Assembly: GCA_008973525.1 (NCBI GenBank)
Contig: WACJ01000073.1
Coordinates: 372,001 to 436,000 of the forward strand
Length of the DNA: 64,000 nucleotides
From: Stenopsyche tienmushanensis
Taxonomy: Eukaryota > Arthropoda > Insecta > Trichoptera > Stenopsychidae
Direction: 5' to 3'
A program made the position numbers and the translations under genes. Below are positions 24,721 through 37,344 of the stretch, piece by piece. Positions within the stretch are counted from its first letter, which is position 1; the number at the start of each line of letters is the position of its first letter. The notes beneath the pieces were generated by a model. The model saw only the letters and a list, made by a program, of their open reading frames with translations. It ran no database searches and was not told the DNA's origin.

Positions 24721-26432
24721 ATAGCGTTTTAACTTTAATTTTCCACATGTTAAGCAAAATGCATATTCCACTAACAACTTTCACAAATATGCCAAATTTA
24801 TTATACGAAAAGCTTTTAGGGTAAAATAAAAGGATACATAATGAAATTGGTACTCTGCAAGCTTAAAACTTTTATAAAAGCCAGAGTCACTTTTATTAAA
24901 CTAAGCGCTCTTCTAAAAGGAATGTTTGAGTATAGTCGTTCAAATTTAAAGTCTGTACATGAAAGATTGCATGAGTGGTTTTCTACGTACTTTGTCCTTT
25001 GACTCTGTAAAACACCTTCTTAGTGAACCCTGATGCAAGTTACTTTTATCGGTTTTGCTGGCTTTAAATTCTGTACAAGCTATTTCATAGCAACTATCTC
25101 CGGCTGTCGAGTCTTAAATGAAAGTTGGCTAGAAATATAGAAATTGAAATTCCCTGAACATCCAATTTTCTTTTGCCCAAAAGAAAATTCTCAATCGAAA
25201 ATTGATTTCCGATTTAATCATAATTTTGATATATATACGAATATAAATAAAATAGACATAGACATTCAAATATGCCTAAAAAAGGACCTTTCTTCGCCCG
25301 AGTCACATCGCAATATTCATGCATTATAGTTCGAAATCAATAAGTTGCCACTTTGATAAGCTTTCAGCTCGAAATTTATTATTCGTATATACCCCGGGAA
25401 ATTCGTTCTCGGAATCGTTCGACTGTATTTTTCTTTGAGTCATGGAATTGGAAATATTATCACTTTAAGGAGGGTAGAAATTAATTTATATAGAAATATG
25501 AAAAGGCTTTCATTGTCGAATACTTGCTTCATAATTGCGATAAAGGGTATTCTATGTAAATGTATCGCGTACTTTCATAATTAGCTTCCAGCTTTAAATG
25601 GTCGCCTTTGAAACGCTGCTAATTTATTTCAGCGGAAAAGAAGCGCACATTTAACTTAAATTAAATATTTAATATACTTTAATTTTTAACATTAAAAATA
25701 GCGTAAAATAAATTCTTATTAGATGGTGCACATGACTGTAATTAAGCATTTTTTTAAATTTATCTTCATATGATTTTGGCATTTGGAATACGTATAGAAT
25801 CTTAAATTGAATTCCACAACGACGCAATGATTTATATAGTCAAATCATTATACGGCCGTCGTATTGCGCTGATTTCGTCTATTGATATGATAATCTGGAA
25901 CGTTTCCTGGATCAGATGGATATATGTGAAGCCTCCCTAGCGTGCGAAGCAAATTCTCCCATTATTGTGCACATAAAACGTCATCACGTAACTGTCGTGA
26001 CAGATTACCATTTGTGCCGGAGGATTAAGCCTCCGGAACCAGGCGCGCCTCTCTGGAGGTCGGCCGGGAACATATGGGAGTTTAATGTTTGTAATTGGAA
26101 TTATTGGGTACATAAAGCACCCGCCGTATGATAATATACGTGACACTCGACCACTTTACGATGTCAATTGTAACAAACACAAATTTTGCCACTGCGGTTT
26201 TCTGAGTGTTACGGTGGACGACGTGTCGCCATTAAATGGATAAAAAAGTGAAATTATTAACGTACGTCGTCATGTGTGTCCGTAAGAACGCTTTTAATTG
26301 CAATAATGGCAGTGAATGTATACTTAATATATTCAATTGGTATTTCGCAATATCTACGAATTTGGGAATATGTGTATATGTGGAAATTCTACCTTGTTAA
26401 AAGTGATCGATTTCTTAACAATTTTTTAGTTT
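24721..26432. other. no supported gene; GC-richer patch at 25,915-26,150
   Basis: The patch is open on both strands (71 and 69 codons) and holds a perfect 7-bp hairpin CCGGAGG-ATTAAG-CCTCCGG at 26,018-26,037. No domain was recognised. Confidence 0.4.
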
Positions 26433-26545
26433 GTCGGTGCACGAACGATGACATTCTTCATCACGGAAGTCTTAAGTCCTTAAAAGATAATTTGCAATAA
26501 AAAGATTAAACATATTTTTATTTTATATAATATTGTGTATAGTTA
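26433..26545. repeat. dispersed repeat, copy 1 (partner 49,625-49,745)
   Basis: Shares GTCGGTGCACGAACGATGAC, ATTCTTCATC, GGAAGT and a TAAACATATTTTTA tail with 49,625-49,745, same orientation, about 115 bp. Class unknown. Confidence 0.7.
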
Positions 26546-26814
26546 GAAACGTGTTTAATCCTCTCAACCGGAGAACATACACGCTATGCTCTAATATAAA
26601 TCCACTTTTCTGTCAGCTCAGCCGTAGCATGTAACAAGCTTGGTAATGAATCATAAATGAACCTTAACACCGTTGATAGCACGCAATATTCGCTCATTTC
26701 TTCAGAAGATTTCTTAATGTTCAACTTGTATGGTATCTGATTTCGGTTGTTCATCTATTTTTGCCTATTAATGTGTTGCGAAAATTAAGCCAAGGTTATC
26801 ATGCAAGGAGTAGT

Positions 26815-26940
26815 GATACTAGGGTAATGACGCCACTCCAGAACAGTCAAGGAAGAATAACAAAATTAGTCAACGATAAGAATGATGCGAGTATCTTAAT
26901 TATCAGAACAAACGCTTGCTTTCAATACAACACGAACGAA
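26815..26940 (+). repeat. dispersed repeat, inverted partner of 29,810-29,930
   Basis: Contains TGACGCCACTCCAGAACAGT and ATAACAAAATT, reading TPLQNSQGRITKLVNDKN in the plus frame. The inverted copy at 29.8 kb preserves the same frame (TPLQNSQGGITKLANDKN) and is fused there to a hAT domain. Confidence 0.7.
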
Positions 26941-27179
26941 AGTCGTCTTATCTTTTTTCAAAGGGCTTTTTTGTTGAATATAGTCGATAATGTTTGGGCG
27001 TGTAGGGGTACCTTAACGGCACGACTTTGCCATCGATGCACGAGTATATGATGAGACGCAAAACACCCGTCTCTGTCTCACGATTTCCGATCCAATAGGG
27101 TTAAAGTTTCTCCTCTCTTCAGCAAGAATTGAACGAATCAAAATCTTGAATCTGTTGATAAAATGTTTATATAAGTGTA

Positions 27180-27561
27180 TAGGTCGTCTCGAAAGAAATC
27201 CATTATTTTTGCACTTCTTGTTTGAGTTCAGTTTGTGTCTACACACGACGAAAAAACTATATCTGTAAAAATGTTTTCCTTGTTTGGTTTGTCAGCTTTA
27301 TTATCTTAGCATGATAAAATACGCCAACATAAAGCCAAACTCACAAAACATAAAAAAATGGAAACGTAGTTAAAGTCAAAAAAATTTTAGATTCGTATTT
27401 TCAGTGAATATCATATAATTTCTATAAGAATATCATAGAAAAATTGCAAAAGATTAGTTGTTGATAATAAAAGTAAATGACTTATGTTAAAAAACAATTT
27501 GATTTGCACAAACAACAGTTATGAATTGAAAAAAAAATGGATTTCTTTTGGGACAACCTAA
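27180..27561. mobile_element. MITE with TTAGGTTGTCCC-type terminal repeats
   Basis: The left end reads AGGTCGTCTCGAAAGAAATC and the right end, inverted, AGGTTGTCCCAAAAGAAATC, both followed by CATT and T-runs. The ~380 bp interior has no transposase. The ends match those of the 1.4 kb element at 56,502-57,916, so this is probably a non-autonomous relative. Flanking TA is visible on the left; the right flank reads TG. Confidence 0.75.
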
Positions 27562-28312
27562 TGTAATATTTATATGTATTAAAAAATTCAGGGCTTCGAA
27601 TCATTATTTTATTAAATTGAAAAATTAAAAATCAAATAAAAACGACTCATATTATACTTATACTCTTCGAGAATTATAGATGAGTGATCGTAAACTTATC
27701 GATTTGGCTTGGGCTCTCAACAGTGCGTCCAATGAAGCTGAACATCCATGAGCTGAAAAGAAATCATTCACCAGATTATGATAGTGGACTCATGGTGATA
27801 AGAGCGATACACATGGCTTAATTACTAAAAAAAATTAACACTTTGACGTACACAGCCGTCAAATACCGTCATGCATCAGCAGATAATACTTGCTTTTTGC
27901 GCTAGATAAGTCTATGCATACCGTCTTCGTGGACACAAAAACTCTCAAACTTCTGTGAGAATTAAAATGAGGCGGATAACGCTATTGTCAACAATCAATG
28001 TCATTGATTCAAAACAATAATAATTGTGTGTTTTAATAATGGTTTAACTCCAATTTTACGTTCATAAATTGAGAAAATCGTTATTCCAGACGTGTGCGTC
28101 AACCGGTTAAGTGCGTCTTTGTCTCTCTCCGAGCTCAACGTACAATAGCGCTCTTTCTGAATCACCGGAATTCGCTCGCAAATACGCGATCATCCTACCA
28201 TACAGGTTAACTATGAGCGTTTTTCTTGATAAATAATGAGTATTAAAATTATGAAATAAAATTTGTATTATAAATATGATATTATAATCGAAACCAAGTA
28301 GACATTTGATGA
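27562..28312. other. no gene seen
   Basis: GC-richer segment near 28,090-28,200 without a domain. Confidence 0.35.
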
Positions 28313-28386
28313 TTTGGATTATCTGTGTTTTCCAATAAACCGTGTTTGCCCTCCCGGTATTCCCCGGATAATCGAGAGTCTACTGT
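28313..28386 (-). repeat. pogo/Tigger-type terminus
   Basis: On the minus strand the end reads ACAGTAGACTCTCGATTATC followed by CGGGGAATACCGG. This is the style of pogo/Tigger terminal inverted repeats. The opposite end and any transposase were not found. Confidence 0.45.
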
Positions 28387-29809
28387 AGTAGTCTTTTTAT
28401 GGGATCATTACTAATCATTTTATTAAAGATTTGAGCCTAAGATGTTTGATAAATTTATTATTAGTTTGGAAAGCTATTTAAAATAATAATTTCCAATTGA
28501 TTTTCATTTCATTTCAAAAATAAACTCCACTGCAGAAAGTAACTTATATCGATCGTCTGGGAGATAAAAGGGAATTGATTGACTAAATTGGAAATAACCG
28601 AATGTGAGTGCTCATACTAAAAATATTCAACCGCAAAGATGGTCCGATTTTTCGATATCTTTCTTCTCCCCCTACCACCCCAAAGGATATTTAATTTGGC
28701 GCAATATCGCTCTGAGATTTAATTATCCTGGTGGCAATAGACGTGAGCCTAATTGGTTACATTACGTGCGGGAACAAAGCCCCTTGTTTTCGTTATTGAA
28801 ATAAAATTGATATGTATCCGATTGGATTCCCTTTTATCCTGTTCCTTTCGTTATAATAAATGTTCAATGATTCAATTATTTTATAGGAATTTCCATACGT
28901 TTTTTTATTATTTCCGCTATGATTTTCTTGCCGGAGGCACCTTATTATATTTATGATAGCGCTCTTGATATTTTTCTCGACACGGTGAGCATTGGATGCA
29001 AAATAAGAAAACCAAACGGAAACGGATGCAGCAAGACGCCGTACAAAAACATCCACGGTATACACAGCCCCGTCAGGAGGTTGTATTTTATAAGTAGATT
29101 GATGGGTAGAACAGGTTGTTATACAAATTGATAGTGCAATATAGCAGGAGGGTAGTTACCCCGAGCGCAGTAGTCATGCAATTTGTATCAGGAAAATGCT
29201 TTCTGCTCCACTTGAAGCCATGCTGATGATAATTAATGTCAGAGTAATAATGCGGTCGTATCTCGTTACATCTTCACGCTAGCACTGTTTGTAAAATAAA
29301 TTAATTTTGGAATCCAATTAAAACGATAAGCCATACTCCATGCCGGCATGTCCATATCTAGATCGCATTATTTGCGCTGCTCATCTGGATGTTGAAATCA
29401 AAATTGGATTCGAACGTATCGTGCCATCTGTCGGACGCTTTAGAAGCTCTGTGTTGACTGAAACACGCCAGATTCGCTGCTATTTTTTATTTAACCTTAT
29501 TCAAATTTTCTGCTTGAAAATTCTGCTTTATCGGCTAAATTACATTTTAATCATGCTGTCATGCATATTTTTCCCATTTGAACTAAATGCCTTTATAATA
29601 TATGGCGCTAGTTGTAAAAGTGGTAAAATTCAATATCGCGGTTGAAATATTATTTTTTTAAGTTTAAGCACAGTGCGGATTTTTAATGGTTATAATATAT
29701 AATACTGAGCAAAGATGAAAAAAATCGTATTCGTATTCTAAAAAATCGTTTAACTGTAATAAGCTATTAAGCTCTTTCAACAAAGAAGACGATTTTCGTT
29801 ATTGTTGTC
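28387..29809. other. no gene seen
   Basis: Several overlapping frames of 60-101 codons on both strands (28,604-29,645) lack motifs and mirror one another. Confidence 0.4.
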
Positions 29810-29930
29810 TTACAACCAGGCGTTTGTTTTGATAATTAAAATACTTGCAACATTCTTATCGTTGGCCAATTTTGTTATTCCCCCTTGACTGTTCTGGAGT
29901 GGCGTCATAATTCCTAGTATCACCACTAGG
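29810..29930 (-). repeat. dispersed repeat, inverted partner of 26,815-26,940
   Basis: About 115 bp highly similar to the 26.8 kb copy in opposite orientation. It joins the hAT domain in one continuous open frame, with the junction just after FGPELNS. Confidence 0.7.
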
Positions 29931-30130
29931 GAATTCAATTCCGGGCCAAAATTTCGACCTATTGCTGAAAATGAACGCTCAGACTCCTCACTCGTTGGTG
30001 GTATCGTCATTAGATATTTAAATGCTAGTTCGAATTGATGACCGCGTGAGCCTCCATTTTCGTATAATACCATCAATGTGACTGATAAAATTCCTTTTTG
30101 CTGAGACACGAACTAAAACTCGCAAAATTC
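29931..30130 (-). pseudogene. hAT transposase C-terminal dimerisation domain fragment
   Basis: The minus strand reads FKYLMTIPPTSEESERSFSA, the hallmark of the hAT family C-terminal dimerisation region (consensus xxYLxIPPTSVEAERAFSxAG). The upstream BED zinc finger and catalytic DDE parts are absent. Downstream the frame runs into an unrelated repeat instead of the usual xxRxRLxxxxxxxL. A sister copy with better conservation (TSVEAERAFSAA) is at 39,698-39,895. Confidence 0.88.
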
Positions 30131-30600
30131 CCGATTTCCCGACAAATGATTTATTTCCGTTGCTGCAGATGAATAATTATATACTATAACACTTTAATGT
30201 GATTCGTAATTATATTACGGAAGAATACAAAAAATCTGAACCCCGTATCTATTATATTTCATATCGATATTCCTATTATTAGAGTCGAGGTGTAGTAAAT
30301 ACATCACCGGTAGGGAAAGGTAAATATAACAATTTAAAAATATATATGTATACATATATTAGACAGTTATTAGGCGTCGCTTAAGCTCGTCCAATTAGTA
30401 GTTACGTCCAGTGTTTCCAAGCGTCCAGATTTCGGCGAGAATGTCTCGATTTAGTAGCCCTCAACGCGCTGGTGAGGGGTACGATTTTCGTTAGATAAAA
30501 ATTTCAATCCCGAATTTTTCGGAATTACGTTTACCAATCCCGGGATTCATCAGCACCTAAAACTGTCTATGATCTCAGAATCCCGGGATCCGGGATTGAG
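30131..30600. repeat. hAT element terminal region, copy 1
   Basis: Shares CATCACCGGTAGGGAAAGGT, GCGTCCAGATTTCG and the ATCCCGGGATTC-rich end with the hAT copies at 39.4-40.4 and 47.0-47.7 kb. The terminal TAGGGAATCC is not preserved. Confidence 0.75.
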
Positions 30601-33305
30601 CACATAATTTGACTGACTGACTCAGCTAGTCAGTTTGCAAAAAAAGCCAAATCTATAATCTAAAAAATTGTCTTCTAAAGTTGATTTTAAAAACAAAAAG
30701 AAAGGCAACCAGTAACTGGGAAGAGAGTAGTTTTAATGATTATGGAACATCTATAACTGAACTGGACTCAAATTGTAGAAACTATCATCTAGCAAAAAAC
30801 CGTAAGCAAGCAAGCTAAAAAATATAAAAAAATAGAACATGGGCAGGGCAATCCTAACCTACCTAAAATCTAGGCAGACTATGACAACAAAATTTGCCAA
30901 ATTATAGACCGAGTTATTGATGGATTTAAAGTTCAGCAGTATCCATTATATTCACTTGTTATTGCACTCTCTGATTATCATATTTTAAATCTTCAGAAAA
31001 TTGACTTCGTTAGCAAATTTTTACTTTTATTGATACATCACTCAAAAAAAATTTCAATAAGGAACCAACAGAATTTTAAAGATAAGGGCGTAGGAAAAAT
31101 TATATCTGAAGAATTTATTTTCTTTCCACTTTGCAAATTATTTTTATGCTTATTTATATTTGATCGATTAAAAATCGAGCGTTCCTACAGAAGCACAAAC
31201 AATCAAAGACAGTATTTTTGATTGAATAGATATTATTCTGTTTATATAATTAAATTGATTGCAAATTTGAATAGTATTAGTAGTATAATTTAAATGAAAA
31301 ATATTCTATGAAATAAGCACTTCAAAGTGGAAGTAAGAGCTCACATTGTATGAATACAGAATGTAATTGCATAGGATTGTACCACTACACAACGAGAACA
31401 TTATTCAAAGCGTCCACAGACAATATTAAAATAGTCATGAAGATTGCCAAGCTCCAACATGGAGAGAAACACTAAAAAGAAGTAGGCTTTGAACATGAAA
31501 TGGGCTCTTAAATGGATAAAATGATAATACTGGAGATACCGGTTAGTTGAATAGCATTGCAAATAAAACGCATTGATAAAATTCTTAAACAATAAATGGA
31601 GCAAATAAGTTTTGGATCCAATTGTCTCTTTTCAAAGAGTTTCGTCCTGAATAATTGATTCTGATCCAATTAGTGTCCAATTAGTTCCAATCAAATGGAA
31701 TTTGCTATGTATTTGATATATTTTTGTCAATTATTTTGTCGATTTCTCGACCACTTGTTTTGTTGCCTTCGCCGCTGCGACAGTCCCCGAGCGTCGTCGT
31801 ATTTGGCCGCGGAGACTGCACCGGGGGGTCATTCGGAGTGCCGGGCGCTCTTGATTGAAAACCAATTAAAATATTGAATTATTCAGTTTAATATAATTTT
31901 ATATACGGCCTCCATACAAGGATGTCGGAGACTTACAAACAAAATATATGACCAGCTTTAAAACGACCAAACTGTAAACGGCGTCATATTTTGGTCTACG
32001 CAACAGTTGATTTATGAATGTGTATATTGTTTCAACTTGCAGGAGTATTATGTATGTATTTTTTAAAGATATTGTCAAGTTTATTTATTGAAAGCGTTTA
32101 TGAATCAGATATGTAATTGCGGAAACTGAGAACCCATTAAGGCAGTTTTCATAATAGCACTATACATTATGAGGGATGATAAATTAATTTATGGCCAATT
32201 ATATACTCCAAAAACAACCCCGGGCGCGCTTATATACATAAAGAACGTGTTGCGATATTTCAAAATGTCTTGAATAATATATCATACGATGTCCTTCGAA
32301 TCATGATTTGATTTTTATTCATAGAACAGATTGAGGATATCTGAATATTTTGAGAGATATCCCTCAAGGATATAAAAACATTCTATTTGATTTATTAGAT
32401 ATCAATCATGAAGATGTTATATTATAAGCATAAAAATAAAAACAGGGAAGATGCTCACTCAAAACATGACGTTACGTAAACCCACCAGGACCCAAAGAGG
32501 AATATCAGATAATGTGATTCATATGCTATTTTTGATATTGATGTAAGATAAAAATCTTATTACGGATTTATTCAGCTGGAATAACAAAAAAATAGCCATA
32601 TTTTATAGGCAGTCTCCATATGCAAATTCATTATTACATGCGACTCGATACTATTTATTGTAGGCATGGGTCGTTCCAGGAAATTGAAGAATTATTAATG
32701 AACAATACATTTGGATTGCTTTTAATTTTGTCCGAATATAGCCAAAAACATGGTATTGTATACCCTTTAATTAAAATTGCAATTTTAACGAATTGTTCCA
32801 TTAAAAAATAATGCGCTTTGAGTGCATCTGCTCGCATTTGCACGAAACACAAATTTGCTGGATGCACTAAATCATATTAAGCCTACAAACGATGACTCTA
32901 TTGTTACTCTTGCATAAGATTTGAATGAGAAATTAGCATTATTTTCAAATAATATGAATGGAAGTTGACGTGTCTGCGTGATTTTTGTATGAAAATTACT
33001 CAACAAGTTTTACGTGTGGATTCGGTTTTAAATCGCATTCAAATTTGATATAATATATCGTGTTTTTCGACGGACGTTAACATGATGTATTTTAGTTTGA
33101 CCTATTAGGCACTTATTTAATGCTTGTAAATTTAATCGCAAATATTTCAATATAATTTTTGTTCATTTCAGATTGGAGTTTCAGACTAGGATTGATTAGA
33201 ATCTGGGTGAGTTTTTTTTTACATAAATTCAATTATGAAAACAGAATTGAACAATGATTATTTATAGACTTAAAGATACAATGATTAAGATTAAGATTAG
33301 GAATA
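30601..33305. other. no supported gene; GC-rich island at 31,760-31,855
   Basis: The island (GCCTTCGCCGCTGCGAC and on) has about a dozen CpG sites in 95 bp, in strong contrast to its surroundings. The 60-codon frame across it shows no domain. Confidence 0.4.
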
Positions 33306-33878
33306 CACTTAAACCTTTTTTTGTGCGGTAGATGCGTTCCGCAGAAAATCGCACAAAAATAAATCGCACAAAGCTATGACTTACATAGAAAAAGTGGAGA
33401 TGCGTTCCAAGGATTTTACAAAACTCATAACTTTGAAACAGCTATACAAAATATTTCCAAAGCTCGCATAAAAAAAGTTAATAAAAAATGCTAATTATTT
33501 TAATTACAAACCTATTAATCGCTATATGATAATTTTCGTTGCGATTTTCGATATGACTCAAAATTGCTCTCTTCTTCGTAAGAAATAGTGTACCCAGTGT
33601 CAATGTCATCATTGTTCTGTGTAGATTTTCACTTTCCAACAATATAATTCATAATTAGTAATGATGTTTTGTCTAGTCCCTAACTCAAAAAAAAATCACC
33701 AAATGGTGACTAAATATAATAATTTAAAAAATAGTTTTTAAAAAAATGTCAAATCTGGTAGGAATTATATAGGGTTATATAGAAGAGATTCGTTATGAAG
33801 TTTAAAAAAATGCTTTAAAAAAAACCGCATAACTTCGAAATCGCACAAAAAAAAGTCGCGCAAAAAGAGGTTTGAGTG
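33306..33878. mobile_element. non-autonomous TIR element, CACTTAAACC family, copy 3
   Basis: Begins CACTTAAACC and ends GGTTTGAGTG, with TA on both sides (33,304-33,305 and 33,879-33,880). Carries GTGCGGTAGATGCGTTCCGC near the left end and ACCGCATAACTTCGAAATCG near the right. An inner block shared with copy 2 contains NNDDIDTGYTIS on the minus strand. Confidence 0.85.
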
Positions 33879-33982
33879 TATATTGATTAGTTATTACTAA
33901 AATCTTAGTACCAAATTATGGCTTTGTAATGCCCATATTATGATTTAATATACCAAAACATTTGAATATAAAACACTAATTA

Positions 33983-34402
33983 TCTAATATATAAAAATGA
34001 ATTGGGTTTTGTTCGTTCGAAATGCGCTGCCATACCGTTTATTGCATTACGATAAAACTTCGTCTATTTATTGCTAAGAATTCTGCGGGATAACATAAGC
34101 ATAGCCTAATATATAAAAATCAATGTTTGTTTGTCCGTATTTAATGCGCTCCCATACCGTTCAATCCGATTACAATAAAACTTTGCCAACTTATTATTTG
34201 CACTTTCACAAATAATATAAATATACATAGTACAATTAACTTACAATAGATCTTATATATAAAAATCAATGTTTATATGTTTGTTTATATTTATAATAAA
34301 ACCAACAAAATAAAAAAAAAACATTATTTCTATCGTTCCTAATCAAACAAGATTAAATAGAATTATTACTTTTGTGGTAGCAACGCGCCGGATACCAGCT
34401 AG
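33983..34402 (+). mobile_element. non-autonomous Helitron with visible TC and CTAG ends
   Basis: Starts TCTAATATATAAAAATGAAT, has GC-rich GCAACGCGCCGGATACCAG close to the end, and stops at CTAG. Bases flanking it are A (33,982) and T (34,403), the AT target expected for Helitrons. Inside are repeated ~130 bp units, each beginning TATAAAAATCAATG with GTTTGTTTG, so the 5' head is repeated two to three times. No RepHel helicase is encoded. This copy anchors the other fragments at 8.2, 14.1, 20.1, 53.3 and 61.6 kb. Confidence 0.8.
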
Positions 34403-34639
34403 TTTCTAATAAAAGCGATTATTTAATCTACAATTTTCCCAAAAAATTATAAGTAAAATCAAACAAAAAATGCTATTTTAATCGATCTGACTTCCTGACA
34501 GAAGCTGCGTGATCATATGGTAACAATCGTTGATTTTCATAGCAAAAGTAGTGCATAAAAAAACTACTAATATGGATGCGTTCTCGTACATTTTTAACAA
34601 AATTTAGTAAAGCATAAAACGGAATAAATTAGAAAAGTC

Positions 34640-34860
34640 ATGCTCTGTCTTCTTGCGTACAAATTGCATCTTGTTAGCGTTATATTTATTGAAATTCTTA
34701 CGCGTGCACTGTTTCTCATCTTGTGGTGATGCGCAAGAAGTGAGGAATCGCCGGATAGCCTTGGCTGCGGGAAGATGTCCTTCCCGCAGGCTTAAATTTG
34801 TAACGTTTCTCGCCATAAATAAAAGATAAGAGCTAAAATGAAAATATTTTAGTCAACACA
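34640..34860 (+). repeat. LTR remnant (Copia-type), copy 1
   Basis: Contains TTACGCGTGCACTGTT, TAGCCTTGGCTGCGGGAAGA, and a perfect 10-bp hairpin (34,765-34,789, CTGCGGGAAG pairing with CTTCCCGCAG). It ends in CAACACA directly before a primer-binding-like site. Related sequence occurs at 52,856-52,990 and in the arms of the 40.5-43.8 kb palindrome. No gag or pol follows. Confidence 0.6.
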
Positions 34861-34870
34861 TGGTATCAGA
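34861..34870 (+). promoter_or_regulatory. retrotransposon primer-binding site (initiator Met tRNA type)
   Basis: TGGTATCAGA, complementary to the 3' end of initiator methionine tRNA as used by many Copia elements. Its position next to the LTR end supports it, but ten bases is little evidence alone. Confidence 0.5.
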
Positions 34871-37344
34871 TACTTGTATTAGAATCGTCTTTTAAATAGA
34901 ATATCAATATCAAAACTTCTATTAAGAGCTGAAAGGAATAATGCATTTAAAATAGGATACAATTTCTTCACTAGACTTTCTTCGACCAACCTATGTTAAA
35001 AACAAGCAAAATAAATTCTGTGGAAATTCTTGTTTAATATTTAAATATCGCATTTATTTAAAGCTGCGGTATTTTAAGTGTGTGCTATTAAATGATAATT
35101 AGTGACGGTCTCAATTAGGTTCGTTGAACACATGTACAAATTTGTTTTTGATGAAACTAACATACGAAAGCGGACGAGGGCTCTGTCTAGAGCTTTTATT
35201 ATAAAGTCCTAGCTTTTGCTGACATTCGTAGGTCTAATTAAAATCTGCATTTAATTTGCATTTAAATGAGAGAAACCGCGTCCGTTTTTGCATTAAAGTA
35301 CAAACGTATTTACACCACATTTCCAGCAAACAATTGCGCCCTTCCTGCGCGAATAAAATACTTAGCACAGCCGACCTTCAGAGAATTCAATTAACAACGC
35401 AAAAGAACTCGATTAAATTATCATGCTGAGGTCAAACAAAGGTAATGGCTCGCTTAGCAGAGCGTTTATACGAAAATATGAAAACCGAAGGGAATTTATT
35501 CTTGGAAGTTTATAAAAAGACGGTATACGTGGAAACAGTATTAGGTCATTTCCCGCTGATAAAGTGCTACATCAGATTTATTATCTCCATAAAGCGGCTT
35601 TAACAAGCAGCCTGGCTTGTTTTCTGTTCACATACGATTAAGCTATTCATACAAATAAATAGCGGCCATAAAAGAGGAGCGATATATCGCGTGTCCACTT
35701 TGGGCCTATGATAGGGAGGACCTATCGCAAATTAAGAGCAACTTCTTCTGGTCACTTGTTCGGCACTTGATACTTTTTGGCGTCGAATCTTTTTTTTGTC
35801 GGGCGAAACTTATATAAATTGGCTGAATTGAGGATACGTCTAATGTATTGTGGAGCTTTGTACATTTGTCGGCGGTAATGTGGCGAAGAAAAGGGTGGAT
35901 ATTGAAGTAATTGACGTCCTTATAAATTAGTGCCTGGAAGACGTGCATCAATAATAATTGTGTTTTATCATCGAATGTGTTTTTCCTTTTTGTGAAACGT
36001 GGTTTGAGGATTTGTTATTATTGCCGAGTGACATGACTTGGTTGCATATGGATCAATTGAGGGTGAATAGGGGGTTGGAATATTGTGACTTTGAGCCATA
36101 AAAACTGCAATGCAAAGGGATAGCATTTGTCGTTCTTCGGCTCACTGCTACTATGAAAGTGCTCTTTGTCTAGATGCTAGATCGTAAATTTTTAAAAAGC
36201 TGCTCTTAACCATCTATGTTACAGGGTGGCTCACTAATGACTACTAAAAGTTCTACTTTCACTGTGCTACTTCGATGCTATTGTTTTAGTTACAATTCTA
36301 TAAATTCCTCATTAATAATTTTCGTTATTAATTTGATTAGATTATCTGAAGCTTTTTATTTAAATCCATCTTTAACTATGAAGTTGATAAACTATAGTGA
36401 GGTTAAACGACAAAAGAAACTCCAAGATCTTGTACAATGGGGCTCCCGTTTCGGCTCACCCAGATGACGCCCATATGCTCGAATCGGTGTTGGGATGATT
36501 TATCCTTTTGGAGAGGGGGGGAATTTGAGATCGAGTAAACAGCAACGTAACTCATTGCGGTCCTATGTCGAGTCTGGCTCGACATTTTGTTTCTACATTT
36601 TCTTTCTACACTTCTACATTTAAAATAATGTAATTTTATTTTGTATTAGGAAAAGAATATTGGTTTTTATGATCCTTCATAGTGTTTCGCCTACCTGCTA
36701 GAGATACAAAGGAAAGGGGCTGTTGTCCGGATAAAATCCTAAAACACAGGCAGTGACTCTTAACGCGCGCTTTCGTGAACATCTTCGATCATACTTACGA
36801 TATTTTTACGTGATCATAAAATATTCACAATGTTTTTGTCCGAAACTAACGGATATAAAAAATAAAATTTTAAAAATCCTGGTCTCCATTTAGGCCAATG
36901 TTTTGAGAGATACCATACATTATCTAATTATAAAATATAATGCCATCTGTATAATATATTAGTAAAATATACAACTTTAGTAAAAAAAATAGTGTTTTTT
37001 AAAAAATTGAAAAAAAAACGTTTTATCTTAAAAATGTCTAAAATATTTAGGGACCGCAAAGGGTTAATGATATTTCGGACTATTGATGATAGAGTCGATC
37101 TCCCCCCCCCCCTTCCCTCGCGCTGTTGCATGTTCTGTTCCGAGTGCTCTTGGACTAACCACATGAGTGTCTTTTTAGTCGTTCTTTTGATCCCCTGAAA
37201 AACGCTACGCGCAGATCTACCAGGGACCCTCCAAAAGATGTGAGGTTTCAGCAGGAAGACCGCTTTTAGACTGTATGCATCGAAAAGTGTGATGAAGGAG
37301 GAAGAAAGAGGCTATGCTAAAATGCAAAGATAACTACTACGTCA
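34871..37344. other. no supported gene
   Basis: Frames of 60-83 codons at 35,706-37,198 lack motifs. A C-run lies at about 37,101-37,112. The segment beginning ACAGGGTGGCTCACTAATGA at 36,223 has the look of a transposon end, but no partner was found. Confidence 0.35.

Noticed and set aside
26018..26037. CCGGAGG/CCTCCGG hairpin as a terminator
   Set aside because: Rho-independent terminators do not apply in a nuclear insect genome, and no transcript is evident upstream.
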